DNA of 64,000 bases from Clostridium sp. K4410.MGS-306 (GTDB lineage Bacteria; Cyanobacteriota; Vampirovibrionia; Gastranaerophilales; Gastranaerophilaceae), in assembly GCA_000980375.1 (NCBI GenBank), contig LARD01000003.1, positions 62,001 through 126,000 of the forward strand, written 5' to 3'. The position numbers were made by a program, and so were the translations under genes. Below are positions 1 to 8,872 of the stretch, piece by piece; the first letter of the stretch is position 1, and each line of letters begins with the position of its first letter. Below the pieces are notes generated by a model that saw nothing but the letters and a program-made list of their open reading frames with translations, did no database searches and had not been told where the DNA came from.

Positions 1-1
1 A

Positions 2-373
2 AGAAAAAAATACAACAAACCTGCATTTGTTTGTTCTATGGTGCCTGATATTGTTTATAACATTAAAACCGAAAAACTCATAGAAGACGATGCTCCTGTT
101 ATTGCTTTTAGTGCAATAGCCCAGCCGGAACAGTTTTACAAGTTTTTGCGAAGATATGATGTCCTTGATACAAAAGACTTTTCCGACCATCATATTTATA
201 CAAAAGATGATGTAGAAGAATTGAAAGCACTGAAAGAAAAATATGGTGCAAAATATATGATTACCACGGAAAAAGATGCTGTAAAACTCAAAGAAATACT
301 GGACACTGATGAAGGTATCTTTGCACTAAAACTCAAACCCGTCCTAGATTTGAAAGGCCTGCTTGATGAATAA
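2..373 (+). CDS. lpxK: Tetraacyldisaccharide 4'-kinase, C-terminal part (5' end outside window)
   Basis: The visible 123 residues match the C-terminal half of LpxK, the inner-membrane-associated kinase that phosphorylates the lipid A disaccharide at the 4' position. Family signatures seen are AFSAIAQPEQFYKFL, the DHHIYT segment and TTEKDAVKL. The frame is open to the left edge of the window, so the start and the Walker A region lie outside. The next gene, a heptosyltransferase-like glycosyltransferase, starts inside the last codons of this one (8-base overlap), which indicates a translationally coupled LPS operon. Identification is secure; completeness of the upstream part cannot be judged. 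Confidence 0.9.
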   Translation, partial: RKKYNKPAFVCSMVPDIVYNIKTEKLIEDDAPVIAFSAIAQPEQFYKFLRRYDVLDTKDFSDHHIYTKDDVEELKALKEKYGAKYMITTEKDAVKLKEILDTDEGIFALKLKPVLDLKGLLDE

Positions 374-1427
374 GGATAATAAAAAACAAAAGATTCTTGT
401 AATGAGATATCGCTTTATTGGCGATACAATTTTGACAGTACCCTTTTTGAGAAATCTTCGCTATGCATATCCTGATGCTCAAATAGACCTTATGATTGCG
501 CCTGTGTCCGGAGAAATTATTGATAAATGCCCGTATGTGGATAATTTTATCTATTTTGACACAACAAAAAAACACAGATACGAAAATAAGGAAGGTCAAA
601 GCAAAAAAGACTTTTTATACTATGTAAAATATCTTCGTGCACAAAAATACGATAAAGCATATGTTCTCAAACGTTCTTTGTCCAGCGCATTTCTTGCTTT
701 TGCTGCGGGGATAAAACAAAGAATAGGCTTTAATACAGAGTGCAGAAGCTTTCTTCTGACAAAAAGCGTGCCATACATAGAAGACAGGCACGAAATAGAG
801 TGCTTTTTAGATGTGTTAAGAGCAGACAAGATTATGCCAAAAGACAACTATCTGGAAAACTGGGTTACACAGCAAGAAACTGAACAAGTTAAAGCTGAAA
901 TGATAAACCAGGGCATAAACATTGACAACGGGCTAAAAAGAGTGATTATCCATGCAACAAGCGGAAACCGCAAAAAAGAGTGGGCAAAGGATAAATGGGC
1001 AGAAATTATTAAATGGCTGGCCAACGAAAAGAATGTACAGGTAGTTTTTAACGGAACAAAAAATGATTCTGCAACTTATGAAGAAATTATGTCTTTTGTG
1101 ACAGAAGACTTGAAAATACAACCAATAAACTTTTGCGGAAAGTTTTCTTTGCGCCATACTCTTGCTTTCACACAGTTGTGTGACCTAATCGCCGGCTGTG
1201 ACAGCGGGAATCTTCACATAGCTGCTTCTGTAAATGTGCCTGCAATAGGGATTTATGGCCCTATGAATACTGAAAAATGGCGGGCTTTTGAAGAAAATTC
1301 TGCAATCATAAAAACAAACCTCCCCTGCCAACCTTGCGGCTTAAAGAAAAAATGCAAAAGAGATTACCAATGCATAAAAGATATTTCTGTTGAAGATGTA
1401 AAAACTCAAATAGAAAAATATCTGTAA
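366..1427 (+). CDS. Glycosyltransferase family 9 (ADP-heptose:LPS heptosyltransferase-like)
   Basis: A 353-residue GT-B enzyme of the heptosyltransferase (WaaC/WaaF/WaaQ) family, expected to add a sugar to the LPS inner core at the cytoplasmic membrane. Visible features are the N-terminal RYRFIGDTILTVPFL segment, a central HATSGNRKKEWAKDKW segment typical of the donor-binding domain, the GCDSGNLHIAA motif near residue 280, and a C-terminal Cys cluster (PCQPCG, then C-K-R-D-Y-Q-C) common in this family. The ATG at 366 is preferred to the adjacent TTG at 363; it overlaps the lpxK stop. Which heptose or other sugar is transferred cannot be told from sequence. Confidence 0.85.
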   Translation: MNKDNKKQKILVMRYRFIGDTILTVPFLRNLRYAYPDAQIDLMIAPVSGEIIDKCPYVDNFIYFDTTKKHRYENKEGQSKKDFLYYVKYLRAQKYDKAYVLKRSLSSAFLAFAAGIKQRIGFNTECRSFLLTKSVPYIEDRHEIECFLDVLRADKIMPKDNYLENWVTQQETEQVKAEMINQGINIDNGLKRVIIHATSGNRKKEWAKDKWAEIIKWLANEKNVQVVFNGTKNDSATYEEIMSFVTEDLKIQPINFCGKFSLRHTLAFTQLCDLIAGCDSGNLHIAASVNVPAIGIYGPMNTEKWRAFEENSAIIKTNLPCQPCGLKKKCKRDYQCIKDISVEDVKTQIEKYL

Positions 1428-1633
1428 TAAAGATTTTCAACATCCAAAAATGTAAACAAATATTACTGAAATTCACAAATGTTAATTAATGTAAAGTCGA
1501 ATTTCTTGGCCCTAAAAATCAGACCACGTAAGCTTTTCTGTAAGATAAGATAAGTGACGGTGGATAATGTCAAGTTCTCTTTATAACGTGCCGACTCAAG
1601 TTATATCATAGTCATAACGCCAAAGGAGAACAA

Positions 1634-3471
1634 ATGAAAAAACAAAAAATGCTATCGTCGCAACAAATGCGTTTTCACTTGCAGAGGCATTGATAACACT
1701 GTTGGTAATATGTGTTATTGCAATAGCTTCCGCTCCGGTAATTACAAAAAAACACAAAGCAAGGATTAATCTTCCGCACGGTGTATATGCCTGTTACTGG
1801 AATGGTGATAATCTCGTAGCAAAATATATCATAAACGGACAGGAATCAGATGGAAAAGTTGTCTTTGATTCCGAAGAACAGCGTTATGGCTGCGAATTTA
1901 ATCCTCCGACCAATGCCAAAAACTTTGTAGCAACAATAGTCGGCGGAGGCGGTGGTGGTGCCGGCGCCGGAATTATGACTGGTTCTCGCATGTTTACCCA
2001 AAATACAACAAAAACTATTGAAGAACCGGCGTATTATCAATTTCTTGTAGCCGGTGCCGGAGGCAGCGGCGGCTCTGTGTGGATGAGAAAGAGCAACTGC
2101 TACAATGCAAAAACCGGATGGGCTTGTGCCGGTACAGGGTCTCCAGGTGCTGTTGTTGTATCAAATTACAAATTCTTACCCAAAGGCACACAGGTAAACG
2201 TTGTAATCGGAGCTGGCGGCAGCGGTGCAAATATTGGTGCACACGCAGGTTATGACGGTGGCGATTCTTCCGTACGACTCAATGATAAAGACAATTCCAC
2301 AATCATTGCGCAGGGCGGAGGCGGTGGTTTTACCATGGATTACAATGAAGATCCAAACTGGCTCTATTACAAAACCAGTTATACTACATCAGCAGGTTCG
2401 GGTTTTGTACAGTCAAATTATGTTTCAAAAGGTAATGTCTCAAGACAGGTGGGAGAAAACCAACAAGGGCCCATACAATCGGCTGCTCGTTCAGGGGCTC
2501 CGGGCGGGTATGCCTATAAAGGTTTTACAATTAACCGTGCCAAAGTAGAAACACATATCCCCACCTGGTATGAACATGAAAGAATAGGGGCTTATACACT
2601 TGATGAAAATTGGAATATAAAGACATTTGGTAAAAATAATTTCAATTGTATGGCGGTTAAGCCTTCTGACAAATTGTTTAGTACATATGCAAAGCAAGGC
2701 GGGTTGAATGCACTTCGTCCTTATAGAAACTCAATGATGACAAAACCATTTATGGAAGAATTTGGTATTTCTGGTTCAGAAAACCAAGAGACCCCTTTTG
2801 CCTCCGGCTCAGCAGGTGAAGTAGATGATGGGGCATGCAAATATTATGAATCCGGTATTCGTAATGGAGGCAGCGGTGTAGTGGCATACAAATATATTGA
2901 AGTTTTTGCAGGTAAAGGCGGCAATGCCGGTAGTGTGCTGCAGCTTCCATATGCGGAAATGCCTCAAAAAACACTTCTGTTCCCGGGCAAAGGCGGCAAG
3001 GGCGGACAAGGTGCACCCAATGTCAGAAAGTCAATTGGTATTGGCGGAAGCAGTTATCGTAATAACGAAGTCACCGCAGGTTCTGAGGGGCAATCTTCTT
3101 ACATTAAAAACGGATCCCATGTTTTGCAAGGTACAGGGGCGCCAATGGTTGTGCCAAATGATGATGAAACATATTCATCAGATTATAACGATGCAGGTAT
3201 GCCTGTTGGCGGAAACGGTATATTGTCAAACGTTTTGACTAATAAAAAAACCGGTACAGGCGGTCTGGGCGGATTGTTTGAAGGCAATGACTCTATTCAC
3301 GGTGCAACACAAACCATGTTCAGAAACGGTGAAGCTGTCTCAGGGTTTAACAATATTTATGGTGCGGGTGCCGGTGGTGGCGGCGGTACAGTTACTGTCG
3401 AAACCTCATCAAATTATAGTGCAGGCAACGGCGGTCAGGGTGCTTCCGGTCTTGTATTTATACAATGGTAA
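1634..3471 (+). CDS. Glycine-rich protein with type IV prepilin N-terminus; start out of frame by one base
   Basis: The body reads open from 1618 to 3471 but has no ATG, GTG or TTG before an internal TTG at 1690. A well-placed ATG at 1634, with AAGGAGAA just upstream, lies in another frame and stops after 19 codons. Adding one A to either A6 run (1637-1642 or 1644-1649) joins the two and gives MKKQKNAIVATNA followed by FSLAEALITLLVI, a textbook prepilin peptidase site with Glu at +5 and a hydrophobic helix. The product would be about 612 aa, with many Gly-Gly runs (for example VGGGGGGAGAG) and few Cys, suggesting a surface or pilus-associated protein. The break may be phase variation, polymerase slippage, decay or an assembly error. 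A terminator follows at 3501. Confidence 0.7.
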
Positions 3472-3500
3472 AAATAGTTTTTTTAAAACAGTACTTAATC

Positions 3501-3526
3501 CCCTTGCAAAGGCAAGGGTTTTTTTT
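3501..3526 (+). terminator. Rho-independent terminator after the pilin-like gene
   Basis: Perfect 7-bp stem CCCTTGC / GCAAGGG with loop AAAG, followed directly by eight T. It lies 30 bases after the stop of the glycine-rich gene. Confidence 0.85.
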
Positions 3527-3683
3527 ATGTGTTCAAACCCTTATATATTTACATTCTCATACAAAAGATGTAGTTTTTATCCTATAGTTTAATTTTTTGG
3601 AAATTGTATCGTTATATTATTTGTAAACATTAGCATTTTCCCTACAGTATACACATAAGAAGACGGATATAATAAGAGAATTT

Positions 3684-4049
3684 ATGACTGCAACAGACTC
3701 ATTATACGGACAAGAAGCTTATCTAAAAGTAGGTAACTACCACTGCAATATTTTTGAGGCAATAAATGAGGCAAAGGATTATATCTCAAGAAACGATTGC
3801 CCTTTTTTGTGCATAGATATTTCAGGGCTAAATCTTATTGACGCTTTAAAAATGTGTGTATTGTCTTCGACTTTTCACTATGCAAAATACTGCAAAGGTG
3901 AAATAAAATGGTTTGTCAAAGACACTTGTATAAAAGAACAGATTGAACTCTTAAAACTTGATAATGTCAGCATTGAAATTAAACGCAAAAAAAGAAATGC
4001 TGCTGATTTTTCAAAAGATTTTGTAAGAAATTTCAGTATCTGCAAATAG
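3684..4049 (+). CDS. Hypothetical protein upstream of dnaA
   Basis: A 121-residue soluble protein with no signal peptide or membrane segment; I do not recognise it with confidence. The middle (FLCIDISGLNLIDALK...) has an alternating strand-helix pattern that loosely recalls STAS-type anti-anti-sigma folds, but the conserved phosphorylatable Ser context is not evident, so this is only a hint. The C-terminus is rich in Lys and Arg (EIKRKKRNA). The gene ends 42 bases before dnaA on the same strand, and I see no terminator between them, so it may be co-transcribed with dnaA. Confidence 0.6.
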   Translation: MTATDSLYGQEAYLKVGNYHCNIFEAINEAKDYISRNDCPFLCIDISGLNLIDALKMCVLSSTFHYAKYCKGEIKWFVKDTCIKEQIELLKLDNVSIEIKRKKRNAADFSKDFVRNFSICK

Positions 4050-4091
4050 CCTTTATATGACTTTGAGTCTTTTTGTTGTAAGATAAGAAAC

Positions 4092-5474
4092 ATGAGTCAG
4101 GAAAATATTATAGAAGTTTGGAATGCGGTTTTAGAAATTTTGGAGAAACAAATCTCCGAATCTACTTTGACAACCTGGATACACCCTTTGGAACCGCAAT
4201 ATTATGACGAAACCAGCTTTGTTCTGCATACAGGGCAGGCTTTTGCTGTTAATTTGCTTCGTAAAAATCATTACAATGAAATTGCTCAAGCCGTTAAGTC
4301 TGTTACACAAAAAGATCTTGAGATAAAAATTATCTTTGATGAAGAGCTGGCAAAAAAAATATCTAAAAAATCAAAAGCAAAATCAACAGCACTACAAAAC
4401 GAAGAACAGCCCCAAAAACTCAAGTATGACAGCCTTACACAAATGCAGTCATCAAATTTAAACTTGAAGTATAAATTTGAAAACTTTGTTGTGGGTTCTA
4501 ATAACAAGCTGGCTTATGTAGCTGCACAAACTGTAGCTCAACACCCCGGCACAAAATACAATCCTTTGTATATATACGGAGGCCCGGGGCTAGGCAAAAC
4601 ACACGTTATGCAGGCAATTGGTCATTATATTATAAAAAACAGACCTGATTTAAAAGTGCTTTTTATTACCGCCGAGGAGTTTGTTAATGACGTAGTTAAT
4701 GCGCTCGCAAGGGGTGATGAAAAAACTAAAAACATGAATCGCTTCCGCAAAAAATATCGCGAAGTGGATGTTCTTTTAATAGACGATATCCAGCTTATTG
4801 CGGGCAAAACAAGAACTGAAGAAGAAGTCTTTAATACATTTAACACCCTTCACGGTGCAGGAAAACAAATTGTACTAACATCAGACAGAACACCCAAAGA
4901 AATCCCATCGCTGTCTGATAGGCTTATCAGCCGCTTTGAATGGGGTCTTATGGCAGATATACAGGTTCCTGATATCGAAACAAGAATGGCGATATTACAG
5001 AACCTTGCCAAAGATACAAATATCGAGGTGCCAAATAACATAATCGAGTTTCTCGCTTCTACTTATGCAAGCAATATCCGTGAGCTGGAAGGGGCATTTA
5101 ACCGTGTAACAGCGTACGCAAGTATAAACGAAACTCCTCTTACAATAGAGAATGTAAAACGAATAATCGGTTATAATGAAAAAGAAAAAACATACACATT
5201 TGACGGCATAGTCGATGAGGTAGCATCTTTTTATAATATTTCACCAAACGAAATAAAAGGCTCTGGCCGCAGTGCAAAAGTCTCTGAAGCAAGACAGGTA
5301 TCTATTTACCTTTGCAGAGAACTTACAAAACAGAGCTTTCCTGCAATAGGCGAGTATTTTGAAAAGAAACACACAACAATACTCTACTCTTATGACAAAA
5401 TAAAAGAGGAGCTCAGAACAAATCTCGGGCTTGCTCATAATGTTGAATTGATTTCCAAACAGATGAATAAATAA
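4092..5474 (+). CDS. dnaA: Chromosomal replication initiator DnaA
   Basis: A 460-residue AAA+ initiator that binds DnaA boxes and melts the origin. Domain I (residues 1-85) is followed by a short linker (about 85-120). The ATPase domain carries Walker A GGPGLGKT at 163-170 and Walker B VLLIDDIQ with Asp231/Asp232. A C-terminal DNA-binding domain (about 390-445) contains KVSEARQVSIYL and the KKHTTILYSY signature. Length and order are normal. dnaN is not next to it; the downstream gene is a leftward GH15-like gene. I found no cluster of consensus DnaA boxes on either side, so the origin may lie elsewhere or use divergent boxes. Confidence 0.97.
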   Translation: MSQENIIEVWNAVLEILEKQISESTLTTWIHPLEPQYYDETSFVLHTGQAFAVNLLRKNHYNEIAQAVKSVTQKDLEIKIIFDEELAKKISKKSKAKSTALQNEEQPQKLKYDSLTQMQSSNLNLKYKFENFVVGSNNKLAYVAAQTVAQHPGTKYNPLYIYGGPGLGKTHVMQAIGHYIIKNRPDLKVLFITAEEFVNDVVNALARGDEKTKNMNRFRKKYREVDVLLIDDIQLIAGKTRTEEEVFNTFNTLHGAGKQIVLTSDRTPKEIPSLSDRLISRFEWGLMADIQVPDIETRMAILQNLAKDTNIEVPNNIIEFLASTYASNIRELEGAFNRVTAYASINETPLTIENVKRIIGYNEKEKTYTFDGIVDEVASFYNISPNEIKGSGRSAKVSEARQVSIYLCRELTKQSFPAIGEYFEKKHTTILYSYDKIKEELRTNLGLAHNVELISKQMNK

Positions 5475-5503
5475 AAAAAAGGGAAACTCATAATGAATTT
5501 CCC
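5473..5503 (-). terminator. Terminator for the leftward GH15-like gene
   Basis: Read on the minus strand, GGGAAATTCA and TGAGTTTCCC form a hairpin with one mismatch, followed by eight T (plus-strand A run 5473-5480). It sits against the dnaA stop and would end transcription arriving from 7400 to 5727. Confidence 0.6.
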
Positions 5504-5524
5504 GTCGAATCTTGTTTGATTCCT

Positions 5525-5620
5525 CGTGTGTGTAAGTAAGTGTAGGTTAGTGTGGTAGGTCAGTGTGTATGTATGTGTTTAAAAATTAAATCTCTCTTTA
5601 AATCTCTTTTTATCTCTCGT
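5525..5620. repeat. Strand-asymmetric GT-rich stretch and short TCTC repeats after dnaA
   Basis: Bases 5525-5581 are almost only G, T and A on the plus strand, with many GTGT, GTAA and GTAG words and hardly any C. Bases about 5587-5620 hold near-repeats of AAATCTCTYTTT. No gene or DnaA box was found here. Function unknown; an unwinding element, an RNA leader or simple drift are all possible. Confidence 0.5.
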
Positions 5621-5642
5621 ATATATAAAGTATTTCCATAAG

Positions 5643-5680
5643 AAATAATTGCCTTTTTTGTTTAAAAAAGACAATTATTT
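5643..5680. terminator. Long inverted repeat, possible bidirectional terminator
   Basis: Arms AAATAATTG (5643-5651) and CAATTATTT (5672-5680) continue, after one mismatch, into CTTTTTT / AAAAAAG with loop GTTT. That is a 17-position hairpin with a single mismatch, in the dnaA to 5727 gap. It has few GC pairs, so terminator function is an inference. Confidence 0.4.
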
Positions 5681-5726
5681 GTAATATTTCTTAATGTTTT
5701 TGCGCAAACCCTTTTATTGCAAGGGT

Positions 5727-7400
5727 TTAGCTTTTGATGATTTCAGGATATCTTTTTAGATTTTGTTCAAAAAGTTTTGACGCGTCATACAAGGATGCCT
5801 GTGCCCAGGTTAACGGAGTATGTGTACCGGGTACAAATTTTATTTTTCCTTTTGCATCCGTTACTGCCTGATATGCTTCCGGAACCTTAAATGCAGGGCA
5901 GGGTTTTGCGTTGGCTTTGTATGAATTTTTTCCTGTAATTCTTGCATAGCTTCTGTTTATGTATTCGGTTTCTTTTTGCATTGCATATTGCAAAAGGTTT
6001 TTTGCAGCGTTGCTTTTTCCTCCTTTGGCTATATAGTCCATCAGGCTTTTTGCTATCATTCCGTAAGCTTTTGACATATCGCTGACCATAAACCACTGGG
6101 CCTCTGTTCTGTCAGGGAATTTACGTTTTGGAATGTATACGTTTTTCTCAAAATCAAGGTCAGCATTTATATATAAATAATTATCACCCGTGTATCTTAA
6201 AATACCATTATCTCTTACAAGTTCTTTGTTCTTTGGTGTTGGTTTTTCAAATTTTTTCAGTCTTGCAAAAACCTTTATTGCGTTATTTATAACATCTTCA
6301 TCAAGTTTTTCTGTTTTAAATATGAAACTCATTGCACCGTCGCGTTTTCTTTGTGTTGGAAATTCCCACGCGCTGTTTGTTTTGATTCTGTGTTCACCTA
6401 TTTTGAGCATATTTCGCAGTCCTTGCTCGTCTTTAAAAATACTGCCGTTTTTGGCATTTAATAAACGGGTGCGTACTTTTAAAAGCTCTTTATCCTTTGT
6501 TGGAGAATACATTAAATCAATAACTTTTCTAAACGCGTCATTGATAATTGCAACATCGCTTGAGGCTGTTGAGTTGAATGTTTTTTCTTCCCATGGTCCT
6601 GTATCTTTTGCATAGGGGTATACAATTTTGTTTAAATAAGCTGTTGTGTTTGCAATGGATTCAATAGCATTTTGGGATATATCGGCTGCTTTTTTGTAAC
6701 CGTATTTTGAGCCTTGTAAACCGTCTTTGATAAGGTCTGACATTGTGCCTAAATACAAACCAATGGAATCGAGCCTTGTTCTTGGATACCATTTGTGGGT
6801 TATTTTATTTTCGGGGTTAAATACGTGTCCCACACCGTTTTTTGCTGTATTAGGCCAGTCGTGGTTTAGTTCAAAAAGCAGCGGGTTGTTGATTATTTTG
6901 TCAAAAGAGCTCTGCTGCTTTGCATAATAACCTGATATATTTTCCATCAAAGGTACACACAAATCAGGATTTGTATCTTTTAAAAGCGGCATAAAATTGC
7001 TTGTGTCTGTAACCCAGACCAATTTTGACATAAGAGGGTTTTCTTTTTTGTCGATTATGCTGGTTTGTACAAATTTTGTTTCAGGGTCTAAGTTTATGTC
7101 AAAAGTACCGTGTTTTTTTACGTATTTAAACAAATCATGAAAGGATTTTTCAGTATAGCTTTTTTGTAATCTGCGAGCGATATCTTTATTGTGAACAGGC
7201 ACATGATAAGAATCAAAGTCTTTTACAACAGGATTGTAATTGTTAAAAATTGCTGTAGTTTCTTCATTTGATAATTTTTTGCCGAAAGAAACACTGTCAT
7301 ATGGCATTGGAGCTGTAACACTTGTTTGATTTGCAGATTTTGCGGTGTTTTTTAAAGTTGTTTGCCTTTGCAAAAATAAATTAACCGGTGTTAATAACAT
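5727..7400 (-). CDS. GH15 / phosphorylase-kinase-alpha-like (alpha/alpha-barrel) protein
   Basis: A 557-residue protein without a signal peptide. Three segments resemble the glucoamylase-like barrel of the phosphorylase kinase alpha and GH15 families: RLDSIGLYLG at 209-218, TGPWEE at 267-272 (equivalent to the conserved GxWE motif), and a C-terminal THTPLTWAQASLYD at about 526-539. This suggests an alpha-glucan-binding or glucan-hydrolysing protein, but substrate and activity are unproven. The N-terminal 45 residues look unstructured and contain SVSFGKKLS (36-44), close to a motif in the protein at 48894. It is a single leftward gene with a candidate terminator at 5473. The ATG at 7400 is preceded by an AAAGAGAAAGAGTAG purine tract. 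Confidence 0.6.
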   Translation of the reverse strand: MLLTPVNLFLQRQTTLKNTAKSANQTSVTAPMPYDSVSFGKKLSNEETTAIFNNYNPVVKDFDSYHVPVHNKDIARRLQKSYTEKSFHDLFKYVKKHGTFDINLDPETKFVQTSIIDKKENPLMSKLVWVTDTSNFMPLLKDTNPDLCVPLMENISGYYAKQQSSFDKIINNPLLFELNHDWPNTAKNGVGHVFNPENKITHKWYPRTRLDSIGLYLGTMSDLIKDGLQGSKYGYKKAADISQNAIESIANTTAYLNKIVYPYAKDTGPWEEKTFNSTASSDVAIINDAFRKVIDLMYSPTKDKELLKVRTRLLNAKNGSIFKDEQGLRNMLKIGEHRIKTNSAWEFPTQRKRDGAMSFIFKTEKLDEDVINNAIKVFARLKKFEKPTPKNKELVRDNGILRYTGDNYLYINADLDFEKNVYIPKRKFPDRTEAQWFMVSDMSKAYGMIAKSLMDYIAKGGKSNAAKNLLQYAMQKETEYINRSYARITGKNSYKANAKPCPAFKVPEAYQAVTDAKGKIKFVPGTHTPLTWAQASLYDASKLFEQNLKRYPEIIKS

Positions 7401-7529
7401 AAATCCCTACTCTTTCTCTTTTTTTTTATTTTAAGTTGGAATAAGATATTTTTTGCCAGTCAGTCTTAAATTTATTTACAATATTAAACAATAATTGAAA
7501 AACATACCTGTTGATACTACTATCAAGTT

Positions 7530-8867
7530 ATGAATATAAATTATGAATTTGAAACAATCTCTGCAATAGCTACCCCCCTTGGTGCAGGAGGCGTTGGTGT
7601 AATACGCCTGTCAGGCAGTGATTCTTTTAAAATAATAGAAAAAATATTTTCAAAAAAAGAATTGCAACCGGGCAGAATTTGTCACGGCTGGATAATTGAT
7701 AACGAAAAAAAAATCGATGAAGTTATTGTTTTGCCTTTTAAAAATCCAAACAGCTATACAGGCGAAGACGTTATAGAAATACAATGCCATGGCGGGCCAA
7801 AAGTCGTAAAACAAATCCTTGATTTAACACTAAAAAACGGTGCGCGTCTTGCACAAAAAGGAGAATTCACAAAAAGAGCCTTTTTAAACAAAAAACTTGA
7901 TTTGTCTCAAGCCGAGGCCGTGCTTGATATTATCCATGCAAAAACATCAAACTTTGCACAAAAAAGTGCTAACAATCTATCAGGCGCTCTTGCTCAACAA
8001 ATCAAACAAATAAAAGATTCTCTTTTTACTCTCTATTCTAGAATCATTGCTGCAGTTGACTTTCCGGAAGACGTAAAAGAACCTGAATATTCTTATCTGA
8101 TAGAAGAGTGTCAAAAAAATATCAGTAATATTGAAAGAATTTTAAAAAATGCCAATGCTTCAAACATAATGCGTCAAGGCATAAAAATTGCCATAGCAGG
8201 CTGCCCCAATGCAGGGAAATCTTCTTTATTTAATGCTCTGCTAAATATAGAAAGAGCCATTGTTACGGAAATCCCTGGGACAACCAGAGACGTTATTCAA
8301 GAATCTGTTGACATCGACGGCATACCGGCTACTCTCATTGATACAGCCGGAATAAGAGACAACGAAGAGGTAGACAAGGTAGAGGCTATTGGTATTGAAT
8401 ACACAAAAAATTGTGTGGAAAATGCTGACCTCATCCTTTTCCTTTTTGATTGGAGCAAAGGTTTTGACGAAAATGATGCTTTGATATATGAAATGATAGA
8501 AAACAAACCTCATATAAAAATAGCAACAAAAGCTGATATTGCCGAGGTGCCAAACCCGGAGGCTTTAAACATTTCTTCCAAGACCGGCTACAATATAGAA
8601 GAGTTAAAAGAAAAAATAAAAGAAGCTGTGCTTGATAAAAATTCATTGGAAACAGAATTTGTAACCAACCAGCGCCAGCAAGAATGCCTGACAAATGCAA
8701 AAAATGCCCTGACAAATGCTCTTTTTGCCGCCCAAAACGGGGAATTGCAGGATTTGATTTCTATAGATATAAAAGCTGCATTGCTTTCATTAGACGAAAT
8801 CACCGGTGAGGTTATCACCGATGAAATCTTGGAAAATATATTTGAGCATTTTTGTATAGGAAAATAA
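7530..8867 (+). CDS. mnmE: tRNA modification GTPase MnmE
   Basis: A 445-residue protein that, with MnmG, installs the aminomethyl group at wobble U34 of tRNAs. The N-terminal tetrahydrofolate-binding domain contains ATPLGAGGVGVIRLSG; a helical domain follows. The inserted G domain has G1 GCPNAGKS (224-231), TTRD (251-254) and DTAGIR (271-276). The conserved C-terminal FCIGK is intact, with the Cys required for catalysis. The ATG at 7530 has only a weak ribosome site. Downstream lies a convergent HTH gene; mnmG is not in the window. Confidence 0.96.
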   Translation: MNINYEFETISAIATPLGAGGVGVIRLSGSDSFKIIEKIFSKKELQPGRICHGWIIDNEKKIDEVIVLPFKNPNSYTGEDVIEIQCHGGPKVVKQILDLTLKNGARLAQKGEFTKRAFLNKKLDLSQAEAVLDIIHAKTSNFAQKSANNLSGALAQQIKQIKDSLFTLYSRIIAAVDFPEDVKEPEYSYLIEECQKNISNIERILKNANASNIMRQGIKIAIAGCPNAGKSSLFNALLNIERAIVTEIPGTTRDVIQESVDIDGIPATLIDTAGIRDNEEVDKVEAIGIEYTKNCVENADLILFLFDWSKGFDENDALIYEMIENKPHIKIATKADIAEVPNPEALNISSKTGYNIEELKEKIKEAVLDKNSLETEFVTNQRQQECLTNAKNALTNALFAAQNGELQDLISIDIKAALLSLDEITGEVITDEILENIFEHFCIGK

Positions 8868-8872
8868 TAGTT

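Noticed and set aside
536..544. Consensus DnaA box TGTGGATAA (also TTATCCACA at 46316-46324)
   Set aside because: Both are single copies inside coding sequence (glycosyltransferase and anti-sigma genes), not part of a cluster, so they do not indicate an origin.
2225..3592. Several further open frames inside and after the glycine-rich gene on both strands
   Set aside because: They are shadows caused by the gene's biased GGN codons; the frame carrying the prepilin site and Gly-rich body is the coherent one.
5708..5730. Stem AAACCCTT / AAGGGTTT near the end of the GH15-like gene
   Set aside because: It lies next to the stop of the leftward gene, but no T run follows on either strand; I prefer the hairpin at 5473-5503 as terminator.
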